From IMG/VR virus record IMGVR_UViG_3300044712_001271, positions 1-44,359 of that record: DNA of 44,359 bases. One strand, written 5' to 3'. A model generated the notes under the pieces. It ran no database searches, had not been told where the DNA came from, and saw only the letters and a program-made list of their open reading frames with translations. Positions within the stretch are counted from its first letter, which is position 1; each line of letters starts with the position of its first letter. The translations under genes were made by a program, and so were the position numbers. Source of the stretch: a virus. This document shows positions 21,522-31,529 of the stretch, one piece after another.

Positions 21522-24500
21522 ATGACGGCAAGCGGGGGCGGGGCACCGACTGGCTATGACCTAGGCGGTGCCGTGCTGCGGCTCTACGGCGACCGCAGCG
21601 CCCTGGACCGCGAGCTGGAGCTGCTCAAGCGCTACACGGACAAGCTCGAAGCGCAGGGCATCCGCGTCAAGTTCGACGTGGATGGCGTCCAGGGGGCGAC
21701 CCGGGACATCGACGGGTTCCGACAGCAGCTGTCGCAGGTGGCCCAGTCTCTGCGGGCCGTCCGCGATGGCATCCAGGGGGATGATTCGGTCTGGCGGGGG
21801 ATCTCCACCCGCCTCGCGGCGATGGGGGAGGCCGCGGCGGCCAGCGGCGGGCGCCTCGGGGCGCTGGGCAGCGCCGCGGCCAACCTCGCGGCCGGCGGGG
21901 TGCGGCTGCTGCCGATCCTCGGGCAGATCGGGCTCGCCGCCGAAGGCCTGCGGTCCATCTTCGAGGGGGTGACCGGGGCGATCAATGGCGTCCTCGCGCC
22001 ACTGCAGGCCCTGGCCGCCGAGACGGGCCGGTTCAACCAGCAGGTGGCAGAGGCCGCCATCTTCACCGCCAACGCATTCGCGGTGTTCGGCCCCGACGGC
22101 CGGATCATCGAGGGCACGGCCCAGCAGATGCGAGCCCTGCGGGGGGTGGTCACCGACGAGTTCCTCCAGATCCAGCGGGAGGTGGCCCAGATCAGCGGCG
22201 CCACCTCCGCCGAGGTCTACGAAGGCTTCAACATCATCTTGCAGAACGTGGCCGGCCTGGGGGAGGCCGGCCAGAAGATGGAGAACCTCTCGAAGCTGGC
22301 GCTTCGGACGGCCGCGGCGATGAACACCCTGAACATTCCAGGGTTCCAGCTGCGCAGTGAGCTGCAAAGCCTGCTGACTGGTGACGTGCAGATGTACGAC
22401 CAGCTGGCATCGAAAATCTATGGCGCCGGCGCGGCCGACAAGATCCGGCAGTTGCAATCGGAAGGGAAATACTACGACGACTTGATGGCCAAACTGCAGA
22501 AGCTGTACGACGGCCAAAAAGTGCTGGCGCTGTCACTGGAGAACGTTAAATCTAACTTCGCCGACGTGTTCCAGACGATCAGCGCCCAGGCAGGAGTGGC
22601 GCTGGAGCGTGGCCTGGCCCGCATGATGCAATCGGTCCTGACGCCATTGACCAGCCTGCAGGACTCCTTCACCATGCTGGGCCGCTCCCTGGCGGACGCC
22701 TTCGAGCCAGTGTTCAAGATCCTCGGGCAGGTGGGGTCGGCCGTGGTGTCCGTGGCGTCAGCCCTTGCCTCGATCGCGTCCATCGCCATGAACGTGGCCG
22801 CTGTGGTGCTCAACGCCGTGGGGCTCGGGGTGCTGCCAGTGCTGGAGATTGCGGCCAAGAGCCTGGAGACCATCGCGAAGCTGGTCGAGATCATCGCGAA
22901 GCTGATCGACATCGCGCTGAAACCAGTGAGCGCGCTGTTCCGCGTGTTCGGAGAGGTGAGCGTCGAGAGCGTCGATAACTTCTTCGACGTGATCATTCGC
23001 CAGCTCGAACGGTTCAACAACCTCCTCGACCAGGTAGGGAAAAAGATCGCGGGGCCGGGCCGGGCCATCGTCTCCTGGGCGGCTGGCCTGGCGGCGCAGG
23101 TTGCGGTCGTGTCCGACCCGCAGACGGGGCAGGTACGGCGGCTGACCGCTGAGGAGCGGCGGGACATGGTGGCCCGGGCTGAGGCCTCCTACGACGCGAG
23201 CACCGGCACGAACCAGAGCGTTTCGATCTCCGCCATGGGGTACAACCCCAAGACGGTCGCGCTGATGGATGAGCTCACCCGCCGGTACGGCAGCAGCAGC
23301 CAGCGGCAGCTGCAGACCGCGAAGGAGGTGAGCCAGATCAAGCAGGACACCTACCGGAACGAGATCACCAGCCTGGAGAACGGCCTGCGGCTGCTGCAGG
23401 CCCAGAAGTCGATGCAGGAGGCCATGAACGGCCTGGCGGAAGCGCGCCGCGACATGGCGATGAAGCAGGCCGCCTTCCTCGGGCAGCTGGCGGTCTCGCC
23501 TGAGGCCCGCCTGGCGGCAGGCGACCGGCAGAACCAGCTGGCGGCAGACCAGGAGAGGGAGCGGATCCGCGAGAGGGTCGGCATGCTCGGCATGGAGCGG
23601 GAGATGCTGCGGCAGCAGCTGGCCATCCAGGAGCGACAGGCGGCGATCCAGCGCGAGGGGCTGGTGATTCAGCAGCTGGAGCTCCGGATCCAGCGCGACA
23701 AGGCCAGCGCCGCAGCGGTGGATGTCTACTCCAAGATCCAGACGATGCAGCGGGGAGGTGTGAGCCGGGACAACCCGCAGCTGCTGGCGGCGCAGGAGAC
23801 CTTCCGCCAGCTCAACCGGGAGGTCGATCTCCGCAACAGCCAGCTGGGGGTGATCCGCCGCCAGATCGAGCTCAGCGACGAGGGGGCGAAGATCAGCCAG
23901 ACGATCAACACCATCGAGGAGCGACGCCTGGGGCTGCAGGAGCAGACCCTCGGGGTGCAGGAGCAGCTGGTGGGCCTGACCCTGGAGCAGCAGCAGCAGC
24001 TCTCTGCGCTGCAGCGGCAGGAGCAGCAGCTCCAGAACCAGGCCGCGGCGAAGAAGAAGCTCCTGGAGGAGGGCCTCAGCCCGCTGGAGGCCGAGCTCAA
24101 GGCGCTGCAGCAGCAGCAGGAGGCCGGCGGCCGGCTGGAGCAGATCGAGAAGGCCAGGGGAGAGCTGGCCAAGGCCCGCGTCGCCAACGAGGTGAAAGCC
24201 GCGGAGAACGCCCTCAAGCTCGCTCAGCTGCAGGAAGGGGCCCGCCGCGGCGGGGCCGATGAGTACCTGGCGCTGGTGGCCGAGCAGATCGCCACCGGGC
24301 AGAGGGGGCAGCTCACCGTGGTGGATGCCACGCGGCGGCTCTACGAGGCGCGGCAGAAGCAGCTGGAGCAGGAGCAGGCGATGCAGCGCCGGGCGCTGGA
24401 GATCCAGCAGCAGCGGGAGATGTCCGAGCGGCGAATCGCGATGCTGCAGCTGCAGATCCAGCTGGGGCAGGCCAAGCTCCAGGAGCTGGAGCTCCGGAGC

Positions 24501-26711
24501 CAGCAGGCCCTGCTGGGGCTCCGGGCGGAACGGGACGCCATCTCTGGCACGGTCACCGGCGCCGGCGCCCTACCCACCACTGGCGGGGCGACCCAGGGTG
24601 GGGTGGCGAACTTCCTGCCCTTCTCGAGGAGCCCGTCGATCAACGACGGCACCGATGCCTGGAGGGATGGCGGCACTCGCCGCCACAACGGCCAAGACAT
24701 TGGGGTGGATTGGAACGGTGACCGCACCGTGGCGGCGCGGATGGACGGGAAGGTGATCGATGCCTACTCCAGGGGTTTCGGCACCGTGGGGGGTGCCGTG
24801 GTGGTGCGCTACTCGAACGGGCAGGAGGGCACCTATGGCCACGTCACCCCGGTGGCGGGCCTCAGGCCGGGGATGACGGTCGCCGCCGGCCAGAAGATCG
24901 CGGACGTGACCCCAGACCGTCGAGGTCGTGGCGACAACACCCACTTGCACTACGAGCTCCGGGACGCCCTCGGGAAGGTCCTGAATCCGCTCACCGCGGT
25001 GCTGCAGAGCCTGGCCGTGAAAGCGGGACAGATGCCGGCGGCCCAGCCCTCCGCGACGGCAACCAGGACCACTGGCCGCGGCGCCCCTCAGGGGGTGCCT
25101 CAGCTGGATGCCACCGGGGCCGCCCGGCTGGATCGGTTCCTGAACTACCTCGCGTTCATCGAGAGCGGATTCAACAACGGCGCGCAGAACGCCAGCAGCG
25201 GCGCCATCGGGCGCTTTCAGTTCACCGCCCCAACGCTCCAGGACGCCCGAGAGAAGTACGGCATCGATCCGGCTGACCTGAGGAGCAGCGACTTCGCGAG
25301 GCAGAAGAGGGCCGTGGCCGAGTTCATCCGGAAGGACGCCATCGAGGCCTACCGGGCCATCACCAGCGGGAACACCCCCCTGGCGGAGCAGCTGCTGCTC
25401 CGCCGCTGGCCGTCCCTGCGCGGCGGGGACCAGGCCGCCACCGGTGATCGCCTCGCCACCGGGCTGAGCTACCTGAACGGCGCCGCGCCACCGATCCCCG
25501 GCTCCATCGCCGCCGGAGCGCAGAGCCTCACCGGTCGCCTGCTCGGGGCCGGCCAGACGCCCGACAGCGTGACCAACGAGGCGGAGCGCCTCACCCAGGG
25601 CCTCACGGAGAACACGGGCGTGCAGGAGCAGCTCCAGACGGCGCTCACGGAGCTCACCGAATGGATCAAGAAGCTGCCAGACCTGTTCAAGGACCAGTCC
25701 GACACGCTGAACGAGCAGCAGCAGGGCGATGCGGCCAGCCTTCGGCTGGAGGGGGTGCGGGCCCGGGTGGAAGCGGCACTGAATGCCGATCCGCAGGTGC
25801 GATTCGCCCGCGACCAGACCAACATCATCACGGGGGGGATCGGCAACCTCGTTCGCACCGGTGTGATGGGCCTGGCCAGCGGGAACACGGCCGGCCTCAA
25901 GGAAGCGCTGGCGGGGGCCTTGGCCGACCTCGGCAGCCGGATGCTGGAGAGCACAGTGAACGCCCTGCTGGAGCCGCTGCTCGCGCAGCTGTCGGGCGTG
26001 CTGGTCAACGCCATGGCCGGCCCGCGGATACAGGAGATCGCCGCCACCCAGGGGCTCACCGCCGCCGGCGGCACTCTGCAGACCGCCGGGGTCGCCCTGA
26101 CGAATGCGGCCCTCATGCTCTCCGCCCTCTCCACCGCGCAGGGGGCCGGCGGGGCCCTGGGGGGCATCGCCAAGGTGTTCGGAGCCATCGGCGGGGCCTT
26201 CGGGGGGTTCGGCCTGCCTTCGCTGGTGCCCGGGGCTGAGGCGCTTGCATCCACCCTCCCGAACTTCGCGGGCAGCCTCGGGGCGGTGCAGTTCAACCCC
26301 TTGGCCTTCTCCAGCGGCTTCGCCGGGTTCTTCGCCGGCGGGGGCGACATCGACTGGGGGATGGGCGCCGTGGTGGGCGAGAGAGGCCCGGAGCTGGCCT
26401 ATTCCGGCCGGCCGAGCTCGATCATCTCGGCCGACCGCACCGCCACCATCCTGTCCCGCACGCGGCAGGCCCTGGAGTCCTCACGGTCCGAGCGGCAGCA
26501 GAGCGGCATGCTGGCCCAGCTGGAAGAAATGCCGGCGCGGCCGATCCCCATCGAGAGCCGCGTCATCAATCAGGTGGAGTACGTCACCCGCGAACAGGCG
26601 CAGCAGCTGGCGGAGCGGGCGGAGATGCGCGGGGCCCGTCGGGGGCAGGCCATGGCGTTCAACGAGATGCAGAACAACCTCCGCGTCCGCCGCCGGCTGG
26701 GGATGGGCTGA
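21522..26711 (+). CDS. Tape measure protein with M23 peptidase and lysozyme-like domains
   Basis: A 1729-aa protein; its length sets tail length. It has an N-terminal helical part, hydrophobic segments (about 120-170 and 400-450), and a long Gln/Arg/Glu-rich coiled coil (about 600-1010). Next is an M23 metallopeptidase domain with H1055 and D1059 (HNGQD), a YGHV motif, and H1141/H1143 in HLHYEL, so the zinc ligands are complete. A lysozyme/transglycosylase-like domain follows: E1214 in FIESGFN, then GAIGRFQFTAP. The C-terminus has another hydrophobic region and a basic end. The two domains should open peptidoglycan at the tail tip during DNA entry, one cutting peptide and the other glycan. 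It follows the chaperone gene as usual and overlaps the next gene by TGATG. Confidence 0.9.
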   Translation: MTASGGGAPTGYDLGGAVLRLYGDRSALDRELELLKRYTDKLEAQGIRVKFDVDGVQGATRDIDGFRQQLSQVAQSLRAVRDGIQGDDSVWRGISTRLAAMGEAAAASGGRLGALGSAAANLAAGGVRLLPILGQIGLAAEGLRSIFEGVTGAINGVLAPLQALAAETGRFNQQVAEAAIFTANAFAVFGPDGRIIEGTAQQMRALRGVVTDEFLQIQREVAQISGATSAEVYEGFNIILQNVAGLGEAGQKMENLSKLALRTAAAMNTLNIPGFQLRSELQSLLTGDVQMYDQLASKIYGAGAADKIRQLQSEGKYYDDLMAKLQKLYDGQKVLALSLENVKSNFADVFQTISAQAGVALERGLARMMQSVLTPLTSLQDSFTMLGRSLADAFEPVFKILGQVGSAVVSVASALASIASIAMNVAAVVLNAVGLGVLPVLEIAAKSLETIAKLVEIIAKLIDIALKPVSALFRVFGEVSVESVDNFFDVIIRQLERFNNLLDQVGKKIAGPGRAIVSWAAGLAAQVAVVSDPQTGQVRRLTAEERRDMVARAEASYDASTGTNQSVSISAMGYNPKTVALMDELTRRYGSSSQRQLQTAKEVSQIKQDTYRNEITSLENGLRLLQAQKSMQEAMNGLAEARRDMAMKQAAFLGQLAVSPEARLAAGDRQNQLAADQERERIRERVGMLGMEREMLRQQLAIQERQAAIQREGLVIQQLELRIQRDKASAAAVDVYSKIQTMQRGGVSRDNPQLLAAQETFRQLNREVDLRNSQLGVIRRQIELSDEGAKISQTINTIEERRLGLQEQTLGVQEQLVGLTLEQQQQLSALQRQEQQLQNQAAAKKKLLEEGLSPLEAELKALQQQQEAGGRLEQIEKARGELAKARVANEVKAAENALKLAQLQEGARRGGADEYLALVAEQIATGQRGQLTVVDATRRLYEARQKQLEQEQAMQRRALEIQQQREMSERRIAMLQLQIQLGQAKLQELELRSQQALLGLRAERDAISGTVTGAGALPTTGGATQGGVANFLPFSRSPSINDGTDAWRDGGTRRHNGQDIGVDWNGDRTVAARMDGKVIDAYSRGFGTVGGAVVVRYSNGQEGTYGHVTPVAGLRPGMTVAAGQKIADVTPDRRGRGDNTHLHYELRDALGKVLNPLTAVLQSLAVKAGQMPAAQPSATATRTTGRGAPQGVPQLDATGAARLDRFLNYLAFIESGFNNGAQNASSGAIGRFQFTAPTLQDAREKYGIDPADLRSSDFARQKRAVAEFIRKDAIEAYRAITSGNTPLAEQLLLRRWPSLRGGDQAATGDRLATGLSYLNGAAPPIPGSIAAGAQSLTGRLLGAGQTPDSVTNEAERLTQGLTENTGVQEQLQTALTELTEWIKKLPDLFKDQSDTLNEQQQGDAASLRLEGVRARVEAALNADPQVRFARDQTNIITGGIGNLVRTGVMGLASGNTAGLKEALAGALADLGSRMLESTVNALLEPLLAQLSGVLVNAMAGPRIQEIAATQGLTAAGGTLQTAGVALTNAALMLSALSTAQGAGGALGGIAKVFGAIGGAFGGFGLPSLVPGAEALASTLPNFAGSLGAVQFNPLAFSSGFAGFFAGGGDIDWGMGAVVGERGPELAYSGRPSSIISADRTATILSRTRQALESSRSERQQSGMLAQLEEMPARPIPIESRVINQVEYVTREQAQQLAERAEMRGARRGQAMAFNEMQNNLRVRRRLGMG

Positions 26712-27226
26712 TGTCTGAGTTCAACACCGCCCAGTACATCCGCTTTCAGACCGATTGCGGCGACTACGTTCCCGAGCGGGCCTTTCAGGCCTACTTCATC
26801 AACAAGCAGCGCACCTTCGAGGGAGTGGTCTACCGCTGGTGCCCGTTTCGCATCTCCGGCGGCGGCTCCTCCCTCGGCGGCTCCGGCATGCAGGCCTCAT
26901 TCGTCACGGTGCCGAACCCCCTCACCGTCGCCCTGGTGGCAGAGGCGTGCCTCTCGGAGTGGCTGATCGAGGTGAAGACCGTCCTGATCAACGTGCTGGG
27001 GCCGGACTCGATGACCGAGGCCATGACCGTGAGCACCGAGCTCTGGAGCTGCACCGGCGGGAAGCGCGAGGAGGCCCCGGCCGATTCGGAGGAGGAGGAC
27101 ACGAGCAACTGCACGATCCAGCTCACCACCCCCCTCGATGCGGTGGGGCTGGACGTGCCGCGCCGCGTGCTCAGCGCTCACATGGTCGGGTCGCTGCCGC
27201 CGACCGGATCCATTTTCGCGACGTGA
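26711..27226 (+). CDS. Minor tail protein
   Basis: A 171-aa protein between tape measure and the NlpC/P60-like gene, the slot of distal tail/minor tail proteins. It has a beta-rich core (RTFEGVVYRWCPFRISGGG; SFVTVPNPLTVALVAEA) and four cysteines. It may be the distal tail protein or a lambda gpL-like protein that binds an iron-sulphur cluster; I cannot assign the cysteines with confidence. Confidence 0.55.
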   Translation: MSEFNTAQYIRFQTDCGDYVPERAFQAYFINKQRTFEGVVYRWCPFRISGGGSSLGGSGMQASFVTVPNPLTVALVAEACLSEWLIEVKTVLINVLGPDSMTEAMTVSTELWSCTGGKREEAPADSEEEDTSNCTIQLTTPLDAVGLDVPRRVLSAHMVGSLPPTGSIFAT

Positions 27227-27238
27227 CCACACTGAGCC

Positions 27239-27628
27239 ATGGTGAACCCTGAGACCTGGCAGCCGTGGCTCGGCCTGCCGCACATCATCGGCGCCGATCC
27301 GGCGGAAGGCCGCGGCGCCTGCTGCCTCCGGATGGCCGCGGCTCTCTACCGGGCCGCAGGCCGGCCATTCCCCGACCCCGACCCATTCCTGGAGCTCGCC
27401 CGCCGGGGGCAGTGGGGCGTGCTCCAGATCCGATTCGAGAAGCTCTCTGAGCCGGTGGAGCCGGGCCCCCTGGCGCTCACCCTCCTGCGCAACCCCCGCG
27501 AGGGCCTCGGGATCGGCATCCACGTTGGCACCCACCTGCTGATGCCCCACCATCGCCGCGGCGTGGTGGCGGTGCCTGTGGAGCTGCTCAAGCCCCTGGC
27601 CTATCGCCGACCCCTGGAGATGGCCTGA
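27239..27628 (+). CDS. NlpC/P60-like tail assembly cysteine peptidase
   Basis: A 129-aa protein. GRGACCLRMAAALYRAAG carries the nucleophile candidates C29/C30 at the head of a helix, and VGTHLLMPHHRRGV offers the histidine, in the order of the NlpC/P60 (CHAP-like) fold. Tail NlpC/P60 proteins (lambda gpK class) help cell-wall passage and tip assembly. It is short for the family, so it may be a minimal or reduced version. Its stop overlaps the ATG of the tail hub gene (TGATG). Confidence 0.6.
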   Translation: MVNPETWQPWLGLPHIIGADPAEGRGACCLRMAAALYRAAGRPFPDPDPFLELARRGQWGVLQIRFEKLSEPVEPGPLALTLLRNPREGLGIGIHVGTHLLMPHHRRGVVAVPVELLKPLAYRRPLEMA

Positions 27629-30600
27629 TGCGGTTCGACCACCAGGCGCCGCCGCTGCTGCCGGAGACCCGGTACATCGCGAACATGCTCGGGCTGAGCG
27701 TGGAGGAGTTCGAGCGGTTCGAGGCGGAGATCCGCTCGAAGGTCCGCATCGACCCGAGCGTGCCGCAGGCCGGCCTCGAAACCCTGGCCCTGGTGTCGCT
27801 GGTCAGCACCGTGGTGTCGGTGGGCCTCACCCTGGTGGCCAGCTTCCTCAAGCCCCGGGCCAGGCAGAACCGGCCGCTGCAGGTGGACCGGATCAATTCC
27901 GACCAGGCCAACATCACCCGGACCGCCCGCTACGCCCAACGGGTTGGATTCGACTCGGTGCAGCAACCGGCACCGCTCCAGTCCGTCGTGCCCCTCGTGT
28001 TCGCCCGCCGGCAGGAGCTGCCCGAGCAGGCCTCCCCACCGCGCCCCGCGGGCCGCTACGGGGGCATCCGAGTCTCCACCCCCCTGATCTGGTCGCAGCT
28101 CACATGCCGGGGCGGCTCGCAGTTCCTCCGTGCCATGTTCCTGGTGGGCGCCGGCCGCATCCCCTGCGTGGACGCTGGTGGGTTCGCCCTGGGGGACACG
28201 GCGCTCAGCAACTATGACCTGGAGTCGGCCGCGGCGAATGCCTCCAGCTCTCGGCTCTCGATCTACTGGCGGGAGAACGGCGGAAGGATCACCGCCAGCG
28301 ACCAGCTGGCAGGCCGTGCAGCGTCCGCGGATCCAGGGAACGCCATGCTGCAGGGCGCCCCCGATGTGTTCTGCGTCAAGGGGGCAGGGAATGAATGGCG
28401 GCAGGACTTCTGCTACACCACGAAGCCCTCCGCTTCCACTGTGTTCGGCATCTACGGAATGCTGCCGAACAACCTCGCCCTGCGGATCAGCCCCAGGCTG
28501 CAGCCCACAGTTCAGTTCCAGACGAAGGCCAAGAATCAAGGCCGCAACTACTTCTGCTACACCGAGGACGACCCCCAGGCGATTGCATCCTTCTGGAAGT
28601 CGAAATACTGCTGGAGCGGTAGGGCGGGCATCATTGATACCTCCACCGGCGGCGAGCAGCTGGAGGTAGGCGATGAGTTCGTCTATCAGCTGGTGAGCGG
28701 ATCCGATGCGAAAACCCGCATCCGGTTCGACCGCACCAACAGCGTGATCAGTCCCGACACCAAGGGGGAGGTGCTCGGTGAGGTGGACTGTGGCGACATT
28801 GCATCCACGGTCTCGGGCAGACAGAGAACGGCGGACGACCTCCTCCAGCTGGGGGAGATGTTCAGGGCTGGCAGCTGCTTGGCGGTCCTGATCGACCGTT
28901 CCCCCACTGATGGAGTCTTCATCAGCGATGGGGAAAACGAGCCGGTGGGGGGCGGCAGGACCATGCTCTACCGCTTCCGAGTGGTTCGAGCGGGGCGCCT
29001 GAGCAGAATCCTCGGGCCTTTCCTCAATCCGGAGACCTCCGGCCGTGTCATCCGGCCGCCCAGGGGCGTCGGCTGGGGCGACGATGAGGACGGAGGGCCG
29101 AGATACTCGACCGCCAGCAACACGGCCCAGCTGTTCCGCTGCGCGACCGCCACGATCACCCTCCCGCGCCCCTGCCGTGTGTTCGAGGTGAATGTCCGGT
29201 CAGCGGTGGGCCTGCGGGTGCAGGGCCTGTGCAACTTCCGCGACGCCCTCACATTGTCGGAAATCAATCAGCGTGCTGGGCAGAAGTACAACGGCCAGAC
29301 GTTCGACGAAGGCGACCGAGTGTCAATCTGCCCGGGCTACGTGTCGGGCGTGATCAACGCCACCGCCCAGAGATACTCATTCTGGCGGGTACACTACAGA
29401 AAGAGAGGAGGAAGCTGGACGAAACTCGCCGCCACGATTGGGGTAAGGAGTGACACCAGTGAAGCGATTTATACATCGATCCGGTACGAGATGCCGGCCA
29501 CCAGATCGTGGGAGCTGTGGTACGAGCCTGTCTCTAGCTGGGAAGTGCGCCGTGGCTTTGTGGACTCGCCACTGATCATCTGTGATCCGAAATACAGCCG
29601 AGAGCAGCAGCGAGCATTCCCCGAGCAAGAGGGGATCATCATCTACTGGACCGGCACAACGGTGAGGCGGACGCGCAAGACATTTAGCCTCGACATCATC
29701 GAGCCCCGAGAAGCACTTGAAATTGGCCTGTCGGATGACGAGTCGATTGCCGACGACTGGGGAAAGATCGCTGAAACGTTTGTCTGGGAGGAAATCCAGA
29801 GCACAGCGCTGAATGGTCCCGAGCATGAGGTGGTCGGGATCAACATCATCAGCGAGAACGAACGGCCGCCGCTGTACGACAACCTGAGCATCCTCGGGCT
29901 GAACATCAGGGCGTCCCGTGAATGGGCCCAGTTCTCCCAGTTCTCCGCCTACCTCTCCGGCGGGATGACGATGCCGTGCCTGCTGGAAGAGGACCGGTGG
30001 GCATCGAGCAACCTCTACCCGGACATCCTCCGGTTCCTGCTGCTCAGCGCCCGGGACGGCGCCGGCCGGCGGATCAAGGCGGCGCAGATCGACCGGGAGG
30101 CCTTCGAGGCCGCCGCGGCCTGGTGCCAGCGCCGCCGCTACTTCTGCGATCTCGGCCTGAGCGAGCGGATCAACCTCCGGCGGTGGGCATCCGATGTCGG
30201 GGCCTCGATGCTCCTCGACGTGGTGCAGAGCTCCGGCCGCTGGGCCCTGGTTCCGGCCGTCCTGTTCCCCGAGGACGGCCCGGTGCCGATCGCGGGCCTC
30301 TTCACCAACGCCAACATCGCCGAGGGCACGTTTGCCCTGGAGTTCGTGGAGCAGCAGGACAGGCAGCCCATCCAGGTATCGGTGAAGTGGCGAGAGGAGA
30401 GGGCCCGGGATGACCTGACGAGCGGCGGCCTCTTCCCGGTGGAGCGGGAGGTGCTGGTGCGCGAGGCGGACCGGCCGGACACGGACCCGATCGAGGGGTT
30501 TGACGCCAGCGACTACTGCACCAACCTGGAGCACGCGATCGATTTCGCCGCCTACGTCATCCGCGTGCGGCGACTCATCACTCACTCAATCCGGTTCGTG

Positions 30601-31056
30601 ACCAGCCCCGAGCACATCAAGGCCGACCTCAAGGCGGGCAGCTACATCCGGGTGGCCACCGACCTGAGCTTCTATGACGAGTTCGCCAACGGCGGAGTCC
30701 TGGGCGACGGCACCCTGGTGACCAGTCGTAGCGATCTCCTCACCCCTGGCACCCATGCGGTGTGGGCATGGACCGGCGCCAGCGATCCCGTGCAGGAGAC
30801 GACCCTCACGGTCAACAACGACGGCACTGCCTCGCCCACTGGCATTCTGTTCGTGAAGAAGACGAGCACCAGCCAGGAGCGCACCTACAAGGTCCAGGAC
30901 ATCAAGATCGACCAGCGGGGAGCGATCACGATCGAGGCGATTCACCACCCTACTGATAGCAACCGCATCTCTCTGATCGGCAAAAACTGGCCGTCATACG
31001 ACTTCACCCAGCAGCGCTACGTCTCAGACTCGAACTGGATCATCCAGGCTGGCTAA
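27628..31056 (+). CDS. Tail tip hub/host specificity protein (J-like)
   Basis: A 1142-aa protein and the first large gene after the NlpC/P60-like gene, as for lambda J and its relatives. Near the N-terminus it has a hydrophobic segment (about 52-76, LALVSLVSTVVSVGLTLVASF). It then has a hub-like domain (PLQSVVPLVFARR; GGSQFLRAMFLVGAG, about 110-180), long beta-rich middle parts, and a C-terminal region with LVREADRPDTDPIEG and AYVIRVRRLITHSIRF typical of tail hub proteins. It closes the tail tube and anchors fibres. No frameshift or truncation is visible. Confidence 0.8.
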   Translation: MRFDHQAPPLLPETRYIANMLGLSVEEFERFEAEIRSKVRIDPSVPQAGLETLALVSLVSTVVSVGLTLVASFLKPRARQNRPLQVDRINSDQANITRTARYAQRVGFDSVQQPAPLQSVVPLVFARRQELPEQASPPRPAGRYGGIRVSTPLIWSQLTCRGGSQFLRAMFLVGAGRIPCVDAGGFALGDTALSNYDLESAAANASSSRLSIYWRENGGRITASDQLAGRAASADPGNAMLQGAPDVFCVKGAGNEWRQDFCYTTKPSASTVFGIYGMLPNNLALRISPRLQPTVQFQTKAKNQGRNYFCYTEDDPQAIASFWKSKYCWSGRAGIIDTSTGGEQLEVGDEFVYQLVSGSDAKTRIRFDRTNSVISPDTKGEVLGEVDCGDIASTVSGRQRTADDLLQLGEMFRAGSCLAVLIDRSPTDGVFISDGENEPVGGGRTMLYRFRVVRAGRLSRILGPFLNPETSGRVIRPPRGVGWGDDEDGGPRYSTASNTAQLFRCATATITLPRPCRVFEVNVRSAVGLRVQGLCNFRDALTLSEINQRAGQKYNGQTFDEGDRVSICPGYVSGVINATAQRYSFWRVHYRKRGGSWTKLAATIGVRSDTSEAIYTSIRYEMPATRSWELWYEPVSSWEVRRGFVDSPLIICDPKYSREQQRAFPEQEGIIIYWTGTTVRRTRKTFSLDIIEPREALEIGLSDDESIADDWGKIAETFVWEEIQSTALNGPEHEVVGINIISENERPPLYDNLSILGLNIRASREWAQFSQFSAYLSGGMTMPCLLEEDRWASSNLYPDILRFLLLSARDGAGRRIKAAQIDREAFEAAAAWCQRRRYFCDLGLSERINLRRWASDVGASMLLDVVQSSGRWALVPAVLFPEDGPVPIAGLFTNANIAEGTFALEFVEQQDRQPIQVSVKWREERARDDLTSGGLFPVEREVLVREADRPDTDPIEGFDASDYCTNLEHAIDFAAYVIRVRRLITHSIRFVTSPEHIKADLKAGSYIRVATDLSFYDEFANGGVLGDGTLVTSRSDLLTPGTHAVWAWTGASDPVQETTLTVNNDGTASPTGILFVKKTSTSQERTYKVQDIKIDQRGAITIEAIHHPTDSNRISLIGKNWPSYDFTQQRYVSDSNWIIQAG

Positions 31057-31093
31057 CGGCCGTCGCTACGCTGACGCAGCTCTGCCCTGAATC

Positions 31094-31522
31094 ATGCCCA
31101 TTGCCCTGACGAAGTTCAACTGCTGGCCGCTTGATCTGGGCCTCAAGAAGCACGATCTGAGCTCTGATGCGTTCTTCATGGCGCTCAGCAACACAGCCCC
31201 CAGCGCGGGAAACACAGTTCTTGGAGACATCACGCAGATAAGCCCTGGCAATGGTTATAGCGCTGGTGGCTTCTCGTTGACCGCAACGGGTAGGAGTTTC
31301 TCGGGCTCCGGCGGCATCGCCAGGATGATTGTCGCAGACTACACGCTCAGTGCATCGGGCGGAAACATCGCCACCTTCCGTTACCCCTTCATCTACAACA
31401 ATACCCATCCATCCAAGCCACTGGTGGGATGGGGTGACATTGGAGCGGCGATCACTATCACCGATGGCACCTCCTGGCTATTCGACTTTGACCCGACCGA
31501 TGGCGTGATCGTCATTCAGTGA
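31094..31522 (+). CDS. Small phage structural protein
   Basis: A 142-aa protein with the layout of a common small virion protein family: KFNCWPLDLGLKKHDLSSDAF, then MALSNTAPSAGNTVLGDI, a Gly/Ser beta region, and DGTSWLFDFDP at the end. It lies between the tail hub and the large tail protein, so it is probably a tail-surface or fibre-associated component. Confidence 0.6.
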   Translation: MPIALTKFNCWPLDLGLKKHDLSSDAFFMALSNTAPSAGNTVLGDITQISPGNGYSAGGFSLTATGRSFSGSGGIARMIVADYTLSASGGNIATFRYPFIYNNTHPSKPLVGWGDIGAAITITDGTSWLFDFDPTDGVIVIQ

Positions 31523-31529
31523 GCGGAGA

